Part shown: piece by piece, positions 24,801 to 36,800 of the stretch
Position numbering within the stretch: position 1 is the first letter of the stretch
How the letters are laid out: each line of letters opens with the position of its first letter
Assembly (NCBI RefSeq): GCF_024763615.1
Contig: NC_077223.1
Location: 111,104,627 to 111,168,626 of the forward strand
DNA: 64,000 nt
Direction of reading: 5' to 3'
Source: Phlebotomus papatasi
Lineage: Eukaryota > Arthropoda > Insecta > Diptera > Psychodidae
Program-made: the position numbers and the translations under genes
The notes under the pieces: model-generated
What the model was told of the DNA's origin: nothing
Databases searched by the model: none
What the model saw: only the letters and a program-made list of their open reading frames with translations

Positions 24801-27800
24801 GTTTCCAAAGCCTCAATCATTTCGCACATGCTAAAATGGTAATGACACAATTTATTTTAAATATGGCATTGAGGCGACAGAGCAATAATAGAAGGTTTAA
24901 TCGATTGAATGCGAATTTAATTTAAATTTTTAAACTATCCTATCCTCAAAATTAAGGCTTTATGCCACGGGCACACCTTTTGGATAAGGAAAAAATCATA
25001 AAATTAAACTTCACAAACATTTCTTTCTGATTAAACATCTTGCTTGCATATCTCTATACTATATTCTGAGAGTCTGGATTAAACTTAAATTAAATTTGCT
25101 GTGATGTTCAAAAGAAGAAGAAGAAGAATGCGTAAGAGTGGGATAAAATGTACGTACACCCTCTTCTTTCTCAATAATTTTGCTTACCTATGTCCGTCCC
25201 ATTCTTCCGGATTTTTCTTATTTTTTTTAACATATCATATATAAAATTCAACTTAGTTCAGTCGAATTTTAAATGCGAAAGAAAGGGTCGACTATACATA
25301 AGGCGTTTGAGAAAGAAAAGGATGTGAATTTAGATTTGATGAAATTCTCCTGATCTAAAGATATGCCGGAGTCATAAAAATTAATAACTTTAATTTCGAC
25401 AAAAGAAAGAGGTCAAATTCGCGAGCGCTAATAGATTAAACAGGAATTTAATCCTGAACTATACTAAAATATTCCATACAATACACCATTTTGTCTTCAT
25501 CCAGGACATATTCTCTTCTTCTAAAACAAGACACCAAATTATTTGATTGACCTCAAATTTAATTTGACCTGTGCTGGGGTGGAATTTCTATTTTATACTC
25601 CGAACATAAGTTATAATTTCCTTTTATATGCTGCAATTTTTCGTAATATACCTTGGTTTTAATGCAGACAATCCAGGTAATATAATTTTCACCGTACAAA
25701 AAAAACTACAGTGTCCTCGGTCGCAAATATCCCTGCTATTCGCTATTGTGGGAGATGGACATTTACATAGAATAATGCAATTGTAATATTGAATGAGTGA
25801 TATGTTAATTCTGGGACAGCTTTATTATGGAAATTCGGATTTTTGATATCTGCAAAACGGGTTTAGTTAATTAAAATTAGCATAAATGCTGATATTAGAA
25901 ACTGTCTGAGTAGCACTCTTGATGTTACAGATACTATGGAATTACCAGTACCTGGGTGGATTGGACTTCAATGATTTATATGGTAGGTGAATTCCTAGAC
26001 TTATCATGAAGAGAAACTTTAAAAGACTTTTTTTTTTAAACTCAACAGGTGCTCTACATTCCATTAATTACGCCAGCTAGTTGGATTTTGGATAAGATGG
26101 TGAGATAATTTACTCTATTATGCATATTTTCATTTAAAAATTAAAAATTTCATATTTTAATATGAAATTAATTATGGAAAATGTCAGTGTTAAGGATTAA
26201 ATACACATGAAAACTGTAATTATTTTGAGATTAACTCAGCACGGCCGGTTGATCAAAAGCATTTTAAATTAGGGTAGGGACCTACATAGGAAGAAAAAAA
26301 ATTTAATGATAATCGTTGGTGTTTTTTTTCCAATTTTAAACCATCACCAACTCATGGGTGGTTACCATAGCTGGAGATTATGAAACGGTCGCAGAAATAT
26401 AGTAAAGAGACTGATGTCCATAGTAAATTTAGCATATAATGACTTCCTCATTAAAATCTCTGTCAGAGCATTTGCCACTACACATAGTACAGCCATTAGA
26501 ATATCAATTGAAATTGATTCAGTGTGGAGTGACACTGAATGTGACCATGTATTATCCAAATTCTAGGGTCTTCGTTTTGCAGCTATTTGTGGTGTATTGG
26601 GGACATGTCTGGGAGCATGGATAAAGGTGTTCTCAGTGCAACCGGATCTCTTTTATGTATCATTTATTGGGCAGAGCATTGTGGCAACATCTCAGGTGAA
26701 ATACCTGTACAGGTAATACGTGCTTAGTCTATATCTTAGTCTTGTTTATTCTTTTCTGTACTTAGGTTTTTATCCTGTCACTTCCGGCACGTCTGGCTGC
26801 ATTGTGGTTTGGACCCGATCAAGTATCTTCTGCCTGCAGTATTGGGGTATTTGGAAATCAGGTGAATAAAATATTGCTATATTTAAAATCACATTTGAGA
26901 CATTTTATAGTGCAAAGAAAAGGACAAAAGAAAATACCACGTCAAACGGATTTAAGGATTTGGGGACTTGGAAATACAGCTATAGGGGAAAGTACTATCA
27001 CTTCGAACGTTCATGCCTTCCAATAATGTGAATTTTCTTTAAGTTTCCCTAACAGATTTAAACATTTCTATTAAATATTAGCTAGCTTTATTATCAAATA
27101 ATGATAATTATGTGATGATCATCTGGAAATTTCTTAGGAAAAGTAAAAGAAATCCATATTATTCAAAGGCATGAACGTTCGGAGGGAGAGTACTTTTCCC
27201 TATACATTTTAGAAGTACAGATTGTCCCAACATTAAACACATCGAATTTATTAAATGCGACTAGTAATACACAGTTAGATATTTTTGCCTAATTGGTGCT
27301 AATCAGTCAGCGTTTTTGGCGAAAAGTTAAAATAACATGTCATGCGTTATAGCTTTAATATTAAGTACTTAATTTATGCTATTGTAAAGTCCTTAATTAA
27401 GTAGTTTGATTTCAAGACATGAAAAAATTTGCGAAAAAAGACACATTTCATTACGCTGAAAATGAAACGCTGAAAAAATTCTTTATTTTTCCTTTGCCAA
27501 AACTTGCATGCCAACTCCACTGTGTTTAAAGTTCTAAATTGAGAACTGATCCAATATGATATTTTGCTGACTAAATTAAATTTTTCGCTTCTCATTTATG
27601 AAGTGCTTGTAGAAAACTAAAGGATAAAGAAAAATTGCGAAAAGTTTCAAGTTCGAGCACTTCAATGGAAAACACTTACTAAATAAAAATCATTTTCGCT
27701 CGCTTAACTATTTATCTCAGCATTTTGGATGAATTTAATAAAAAAAATCGATTCCAATAAAAAGGAAAGTTGCTAATTTTTTTCGTAGGAATAACACAAT

Positions 27801-30800
27801 AAAAAACAAACATTCCTCGAGGTGGTGTATTTACTCTTGCTCATCCCATGAAATTTTCATTATACGTGAAACAATGCAAGGAGAGAGAGACAATTTAATG
27901 GCTATATGGCACAAGATGTTAAATTTCCATCTGGGAATCTTATCTTATAGTCCATTGTGGACTCTTGTCACGTGGGAAATTCCTTTTGCACAATTACAGA
28001 CAGAATGCTCCATACCTGCTCGGATACAGTATATGCACATTTTTATTTTCCTGAGTCTCTTTACGAGAAGCGGAAAAGCTAGAAGAATGATGTTGTTTGT
28101 GTACAAGAGGATGAAAAGTTGGAAAATATGAGAGAAGGAAATGTGGTAGAATGCAATTCCACAGTCGTTTGTTGATGTCTCGCCAGGATCCGACTATATA
28201 GAGAAAGATAGGCAAACAATGTGTTATATAAAATTTAAAAGAAATAACCTCTCAGAACGAACCTCTCAGTCAGTGTAAAACCGTATTCGAAAGACGTAAA
28301 AAAATCTCTATCGACTTTAAAAGAAATCGAAAAAATCACAAAATGTCACTGAAATAACCTCAGCGCTATATATGGAGCACAATAATGCCCAACGCACAAT
28401 AACTTTTGTATAGTAAACATGTTTTTGACATTTCTATGAGAGTGAGTGAGATTTAGATCTAGTCATCTCCATCTTTCTCATGGGAAATAATGAAAACATG
28501 TTTACAAATAAAAGTTATTGTGCGCTGGTCATAATAATAATAATAATATTAATGCTGGCACAATATTTCATGAAGGAACAAACTAGGCCTTCACGGAAGG
28601 GGATTTTTCTAGACACGCATTATTATTTTTTCTTATACGGAATGAGATTGTCAGTCCCATGCCCGTGGAATCAAGTGCAGTGAAGTTTACTGGGTGCAAT
28701 CCGAACACCTTTAACGCCAGAAAAATTCCTGGTGACCTAAAGGGATTCGAACCCGGGACACTTACATCATAGAGCGAGTGCTTTACCACTTGACCCATTG
28801 AGTGCCCATGGAGCACATTAAGAACTACAAATCTCTAAAAAGAATATAATAATTCTCCTAGCTCTCCAAATGCATCCTTTTAGTGTTCCAAACATTTTTT
28901 TTGTTTTTTTCTAAAATTCTTTAATAATTTCTGATAGTCTCGATTTTTATACAAACAATCTGGATTGATTTCAATCGATTATGAACCGGTAAGGAACAGG
29001 TTATGAATCGGTAAGCAATTTCTTATCCAAAACTCAATTGTGTTATTCCTAATCTATTTTGGGCGATCTTTTGAGTGATTTATGAATCAGTTCAAAGTGA
29101 TTGTGAACCAGTTGCGAACGTACTTTTGCGGTAGAGAATTCAATGATGTGACACTTTGTCACCTCTTTTAATGTTATAAAACAAAATTTACAGGTTGTCT
29201 GAAAAATTCGCGTATAAGAATATTTAAATTAATCGTAAAATTTTAAGTAAAAATCAATTATTTAGTACCACTATCAGTATTAGTCTATACTAACTTTTAT
29301 TTTTATATGTAAATTTTGAAAAATTTAAACTTTGACATGTGATTAAATCATTTGATACAACAGGTTTAAAGGCAATGGAAAATAAGTCCGAGATAGTAAA
29401 TTAACTAGGGGTATATCTTCCTTCAAAATCAACTATTTGTATTTGATCAGTTTAGTTTTAAGGCGGTCTGTAAATCTAGAAGCTGATACATACTGGAAAT
29501 CCAAAATGCTATCGTTTATGCTGTTATGTGATTAGTCCTAAAATTGCTCGTATCATAGGCATCTTATACTAATAGATACCATACATAACTCTAAAAGCGC
29601 ATTTACATTCGAAATAATCTTTAACAAAATTGAAAAAAAAACCATTCTAGAAGAATGCATTAATTACAAATCTTTTAGACCATTTGGTCTTAAACTGGGA
29701 GTTTGTGGAGAAATAAAATATCCACTTTGTCACATTTTACCCCGGATTCTCCTATTCGTTTATATGGTCCATCTTCCAACTCATTCACTTTCATCTGTGA
29801 TTCCGACTTCCCTAAAACTTTATGTCTTATTATCACTTTTTTTTGTATAAATAAACTGGCATAGATAAATGTGCAAGTCTTCTTTTTCAGAACAGAAAAT
29901 TCGCCTTCGCCAATTTTCCACTTGGCAGTGGTAAAAGATATCTTATTATGTACTTTTATGCAAAGTTGAGAATTTTACATTTTGAGATTGTTTTCTCCAT
30001 CCTCTAGGCGAACATTTTCAATATCATTTAAACCTGATCACTATATAAATCAACTCTTAAGCTGCAAGAGGATTTTTTAGTGTTTTCCATGCCATGTGAT
30101 ATAGTGTTGTGATGTTGTGATAAATATAGGACTAAAACATTCCTGTAGAAGACAGCTTCATTTATATTGAAAGCACTTCGAGCTAGTATGAAAAAGCAGG
30201 ACCTTACCAAACATGACAATCTACAATTATTCTTCAGTCTGGAAAAATAATTCAATTAGTTGAATCAAGATTAAACATAAAGCACCCTTTATTTCCGTGA
30301 TGGATTTTTTAGTTTTTGATTAATTAAAGATATTTTTATTGATGTGACATTTTAAAACACAAAGTTTTACGTTTTTAGCTAATTTTGGCAGAAATTTATG
30401 TTGGAGAGAAACTTTGAACTTTGAAAGATTTGTCAAAATAAATTTCCTGAGTAATTTTTTGCGCATTTTGCATTTTCACTTCATGACTTGAATCCTAGAA
30501 CCTTCAGGCTTTCACGCAAGCACTAGAGAAAAGTTCAACTTGAAAGCATCATTCGAGGGCGATGAAGATAAATGAGGCTAAAATGTTACCAAAAAAAAGT
30601 ATAATATCTTTGTGGTAAAAGCTGAGTCAATATAAATTAAAGTGTCAATAGAAAATGCTTATTGATTTTCCAAGCAAAAAAAAATAAAATCACTAACTCA
30701 TTCATTTTAATTTGGCTTCTTTACTTTAAAAAGAAAATGAATTCTCGTTGCGAAATGTGAATATATATCATCAAATCAACGAGGAGATATGCTTGTGATT

Positions 30801-33800
30801 ATAATTAGTATGGTTATTTTAAAAATGTCATGTTTTTCGTTTCAATTCCCGTCAACAGATATAAATTATGAGTATTATTTCTGTGAAATAATACGGAGGA
30901 ATAACAATTCAGCAATATTCAGTTTTTAAGTATTAATTTGGGTGAATTATAAGCCTTTTTTTAATTAAAAAAATACCTGGAAAAAATTGAAATACAATGT
31001 GGTTCCAGTTACAGGACTTTTTGTATCACAAAATCGAATCTTTTTTTTTAATAAATACAGTGTGACTCCGGTTGTGTCAACTTGGACTCAAAATGACTAC
31101 TATAGTGTCAAGTTTTCTTTAATTTTTTAATTCACAATATTTATTTCCATTATGAACTTTTTTAAGAAAAAATGTGTATTTTTACATACTAACGTATTAT
31201 ATTAAACAAACATTTAGAAAAGTCATAATAAAATTTTGAACTTGGCAGTTTCATCTTTTAAAATAAAGTTAATGAAATTAAAAGATCATTTATCTATTCG
31301 TATCAGAGACATTCAATCATAATATTAAGAATAGAATAAAAAATTACTGACATTGAATTAATTTTGTAAATAATAAACTATCATAAAAAGAACCATTTTT
31401 AAATAAAAAGTGTGAATTTCATTTAAAACGAATTTCATATTTAATTAAAAAAGAAGACCACATATAAAATTTGGAATAAAACGAAAGAGCAATTAAAAAT
31501 TAAATTTGATCAGTGAAATATTAAATTTTTTTATCATGAAAACTAAAATTCGTTACAAAAGTCGAGTGTGATATTTTGGTAACCGAATCTATTTTTACTG
31601 CTCATTTGGACATAGACTATTATGTCCAACGCACAATAAATTTAAGGCTATTTATTAAAATATATTCCCATAAGTCAGATTCATTAAAGGAATATGGGCA
31701 AAATATGAATTGTTCGAAGCCAGAAAGTATGCGAAGCCTGAAAGCCTTTTCCTAGTCTTTATTTCGCATGGCTATTGTCAATCGTCAGTGAAATTACCAT
31801 ATGGTAATTTTTATTGTAATTATTACCTCTTTTAACGTGGAGCTATGGCGATATTTTCCCATAGAGGTATCCCCGATATAACATGCGGACGTCCAAGTTA
31901 TTCACTATGACTATAGATTGTAAAATAACGTTATGCTGACTTTACTTTGCTACTTGGGTATATATCTGTAAAATATAAACAAAGGAATAAATCAGAAATT
32001 TCAGTTTTTTAGTTCCCATTTCTATGTAGCGTTTTAATACTGAAATCTTCTACAGATCCCCTATTACAGTTTGCCTGGTGAAATAATTAATTTTCAGGTG
32101 TTTTAATATAAATATAACCATCATACAGAACGTTAATGAAATTACTTCTTTATTGACTCAGACAAAGTGCCAAGATGAAGGTAGAGAAAGAAGGATATCA
32201 TCAGTAAGATGAGATATAATTCAGTATGGGGGTTATAAGCAAATTGACCAGAGGCACAGGAATATTACATTGATGAACAGGAAACTTTTTACTTCCTCAT
32301 TCAATTTACACTTTGGCAGAAAATGGTCTAAAACTCCAGTAAAATTTATAATTAAATAACCTTCTTAGATGCCTGATAACATCGTGTATTAGGATGCCTA
32401 CAATTACTTTCCCTCATATAGACATTTCGACCATGATGCGGGATTATTACTACTATATATTGCTATCAGTGACTTTAATTTTCATTTGCAGAGGAGCAGA
32501 AGCGATAAAATATTGGATGTGGGATTTTTTGGCTTAAGATCTTATGCAAATAGAAAGTGGACTCGTTTTAATTGGGCAATAAATTATGAAAACTCTATAC
32601 TAGATCCTTGTCTTATGCCGTATAACAATGTTGGGTGGAAATTTATCATAAAATGTAGAGAGCTGATGTAGAACATTGAGCGATAGAAAAAAACGGCGGA
32701 AAATTCACTGGCCGCAGATGCAATGCATTGTAAATCCTTCAGAAAGTGTCACGCATTCTACGCCATTTATCCATCAAAGCTCAAGCCAGCGATAAGCATT
32801 GAAATTGATCCAGTTTTTTTTTAATGTTTGGCTCATGTACAAAAGCTCAATTGGGGATGAGCCAGAAGTAAAACAGGGCACATCTACAAACCGCAAAATC
32901 GCACTCTACTGGTGGAAGGCCGTGTGGGTTAAAAAAAAGTCATCAGCAGAAAATTGTCCGGGAATTTATTTTACATTTCCACTTGAGTCATTTCGGGCTG
33001 CTGTCCATGATGGCGCAGTCATGACAGGCTGGCACAAAATGGAAATTTGGTCAAATGAACAGATGACCATCAAAAGCTACAAATGCTGGCTAAAATTAAA
33101 TTGCACATCATGAGTGCACAGATTGTTAGAGAAATACGATTTCCTGCTAACTCTGCAGAGGCACATTAATCGTCTCGCCAAAGGTGTCACACTAGAGATG
33201 TGCGCCAAGCCGATTTTAGCCGCTCGGTGCGAGCCGCCGAAATTTTTGCTTAGCCGCCGCCGCCAAAAATTTTTAATGCGCGCCGCCAGCCGGCGCCGCC
33301 AGTTCTTTTTCAGCGCGCCGCGGCGAATTTTGTTTATATTTCAACTCAATTCAGTAATTTTTCTGACAATACCTATAATACTGTACATCTGTAAAAATAT
33401 TATGGATTCCTACAACTTTTTACTTCACGATTACGTATAAACATTAAAAAAATAATTTTAGATACAGAGAAATCGTCAATCAGAGCAAATGAGACTCAAA
33501 TCATCCAGTTTTAGTGGAGATAGGAAAAATTCCTGCCTCCACCCAGAATCGAACTGGAGACCTCTCGTTAACTAGACGAGTGCTCTACCAACTGAACTAT
33601 AGAGGAAACATGCTCTGATTGACTTGCTACAGCGACATTTAGCCACTTTAGATATTCACGAAAAATCTTTTCCTCTATGGGACACTTTTGTTCCAATGGT
33701 CCCTAAGGGGTTAACCCTTTAAGAATGATTGGAATACCGGTGTCCCATAAAGAAAATAATTTTTCTTGAATACCTAAAGTCATTTTTTTCTCATGTTTGT

Positions 33801-36800
33801 ACGTAATTACAAAGGTTGAAGGTTTCTAGGATATTTTTTGCAGGTCTCCAGCTATTTGCCACCGTCAAATCATACAACTTTGTGCCAGGGGGTGCAACTT
33901 TGTGCCACCCTATTTTTAGACTTGAAAAGCTTTCTAGCGGAATTGGTAGTTGCGAGGAAGCTTCAAAAATTGTGAAAGGTAGCTCTAACATACGCAAAGT
34001 AATTACCGGTATTCCTTTTTATATGCTTGTTACCAAATGTTGGTAAAAATTCCATCATTATCTGTGCTGTTTCTTCATTTTTCTAAATCGGTAGAAAAGT
34101 CTCCTCCGGAACTCACATTTATAAACGTTTCTAATTTATTCCGTGTGTGTTGTTGCAATCCTTTACTATTGAGGATTAAATAGCTGAATCTTTATCAGAA
34201 TTTGATCACTGATGGTGTAAATTTAAGGTCTTAGGAAAATATACATACAATTATTGGGAGCATCAAAACTTCAAGTGACCACCGCCAGGGGCGCTATAAT
34301 CGAAAGATTGATTTTCTTAATTTATAAATCTGCGTTTCCAATTTCGACGAAATTTTAGTATGTTGTAGCGTAGCTAAGGCTGAGACCTCTCTAACGATAG
34401 GTCGCACTAGCCTCTCGATGTTCCTTGAGTCGACTTATAAAAAATAATTTATTAACTAGGGGGAGATGGGGCTACTTGCACTGTGGGGCTAGATTCAATT
34501 TCGTTTGAAATTTCAATTTGAAATTTCATTTGACAGAAAGAGACAGCTGTATCTGATTTCAGTTTGAAAGAGTAAGAGGTAAAATTTCAATCGATTGAAT
34601 TTCATTCTATTGAAAAGGTGTGCCAGCGCCATCACCTTTTGTTTTTACTTTCTGCGTGTCTTTTTGGATTTTCGTTATAAATCATTAAAAATTCTTTAAT
34701 TACGTGACAATTTCTTTCTTTTCGAAAAATATATTACTGAATATATCTATTACTGAAATTAAGTTATAAAAAGAAAGCAAAAATAGTTGCGAAATATTTG
34801 CCTATTTTTACACTTTTTAAAATTTTTGAATGTAGTACAGTGGGGGCAACAGCCTTGCCTTGCCTCCCCCCCCCTGGGGCTTTTAATTGTTTTTGAGTTT
34901 TTATGAGCTCATTTTTGTATTGATACTGTACAAACGAGCAGTAAAACATCAAGTTTGAGAAGTGACTAAATTTACAACTTTAAAAGCAGTAGAATTTTCA
35001 TGAAAGTTTCGATCTTTATGGATAGAAAAATTAAATCCATTTTTGGAAAGATTTGTATTTTTTATTTATCATATTTAATTTTTTTCTGACCAAATATCTT
35101 TTTTTACTTCTCATTTGTTTTTGTCATCTTTGACGCTTCTAGGGGGGGGCAGCTGCTCCCCTGCCCCTAGCTGGGTACGCCCATGGATGTAAGATTTATC
35201 ATTGATTACGTTCACCGGTTTCATTTTTATTGATGATTTTCGGTTCGTAAAAAATGGGGGTAAAGGGGTAAAGTGGTTCGTAAAGGGTTAAGATTTTAAA
35301 CATTTTTTTTTAAAATAATGTTTTAATCAAGTGCATCGAATTCAACTTCTTACCAAATATTCCAACTGTTATCAAATTTTCATCGAGAAATATTTTTGTT
35401 TGTAGAAAAACAATTTTTCTATTGGATATTGAATTTGAATTTATAATTCCAGGTAAAATTATTTTTATTTTTACGTCTACGGATTTCAAAAATTTTTGTT
35501 AATATTTTTATTGAATCTGTCTTTTTGTAAAATCATAAAAATGTTGTGCCTAAAGTTGACAGATTGTTTTCTATCTGTTTTGTTGTTACTATTTTTTTTT
35601 AAATAGATTTCCATGATTAGTAATTCTAGCAAGAAAAAAATTTGAGGAAAATCGATAAAATTTATGTGGATTATAATCGAAAAATGTTAAGGAAAAAAGT
35701 CTGGCGCGCCTAGCTGAGCCGCAGCTGATTGCTTCAGCTGGCGCGCCGGCGCGCAGCCAGCCGCCGACAATTTTTAAATGTTAGCCGCCGCCGCCGAAAT
35801 TATCTCGGCGCACATCTCTATGTCACACACAGGGGATGGAACCATTAACTTTCAAAGGAAATTTGTATTCAAGTGAAAAAGATCATTTTTACCAGAAGTG
35901 GGAATAGGTCTTCAACGGTTTGTCACTGATTTAAATTAATTCTTCAATTTTAATTGATTCTCATAATTATAAGCAATGATAATTGAGGATTTTAAGACCT
36001 TTTAAGTGATTCCGATTTGCATCAAAATGATTGAGAATAAAATTCAATTCAAATCAAATTTATTTCAATAAAGTGTGTTGCAGCTGCCGATTGATTTCAC
36101 AACCTGCCTCCCTGTGTAAACGGTAGAAAACCTGGATCCCTGACCGTATAAGCCATAGAATTGCAAATAATTTCAATAATAGTATGAATCCAAGCAGGGG
36201 AGGATGGGGTAGTTTCATTCCTGAATTGCAAATTGGATTTTAATGTCGTTTCATATGAAAATGATAAACAGGAATAAAACTTAGTATATATACTGTACGA
36301 TACAGTTTGGATTTGGGTTAATAAAAATAGAAATAATTATCCTTTAATTAGGCTTATTGTGGAGAAGACGATTTTACCTGAATAGCACAATGCATGAAAG
36401 TTCCCTAATATGGGGCTATTTCAGTTTAAACGAAATAAAAATTTACGTTTGTCTAAAACTTGAGATACTGGAATAGATTTTTAGTATTTAAAGATTTTTA
36501 AACACCTGCCTTATACAAAAATATATCCGAAAAAGTATTTCATTACAGAATTTTAATGAGATTTTTTTTTTATAAATACGAGAACTTAATTGTTTAATCG
36601 TTATTATAATTGCCAAGTTTTGTTTGTTTTCGATGTGTTGATCTACATCTTAACATTGAAAAAAACATTATAACATGCACTCTAGAAGAACTTCTCTGTT
36701 ATAGTAAAACATATTTTTGATTAATATTTTATAATTATGAATCCTCATAATACTTACCAAAAGTACAGAATACTTTCAAAATTTATTAATTAATTATTCA

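Larger units (their letters stand above)
22225..25930 (+). other. FLVCR: FLVCR intron 2
   Basis: 3.7 kb. It holds a degenerate TTTCTCGGGTTT repeat (about 22960-23075, related to 12160-12235), an ACACTCGTGAGTGTTGAACA palindromic patch (23565-23590), an inverted relative of the 500-720 repeat (about 24035-24245), and a family C element (24961-25376). No exon is missing here: the flanking exons join in phase and match the family without a gap. Confidence 0.6.
33185..35828. mobile_element. Non-autonomous hAT-type DNA transposon with 8-bp target-site duplication
   Basis: Perfect terminal repeats: TAGAGATGTGCGCC starts at 33193 and GGCGCACATCTCTA ends at 35820. They are flanked by the identical 8-mer TGTCACAC at 33185-33192 and 35821-35828. 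An 8-bp duplication and TAGAG-type ends are characteristic of the hAT superfamily. Both subterminal regions are strikingly GCC/GCCGCC-rich against an AT-rich background (33210-33315 and 35700-35805). No transposase frame is visible. The 2628-bp body is filled with other repeats: a tRNA-like hairpin (33475-33623), a palindrome (33661-33765), half of a family D MITE, and a nested element at about 34838-35185. It lies in FLVCR intron 6. Confidence 0.82.

Noticed and set aside
28735..28807. tRNA gene on the minus strand
   Set aside because: A and B boxes are good, but the cloverleaf does not close and a SINE body with (ATT)n tail follows; called a SINE instead.
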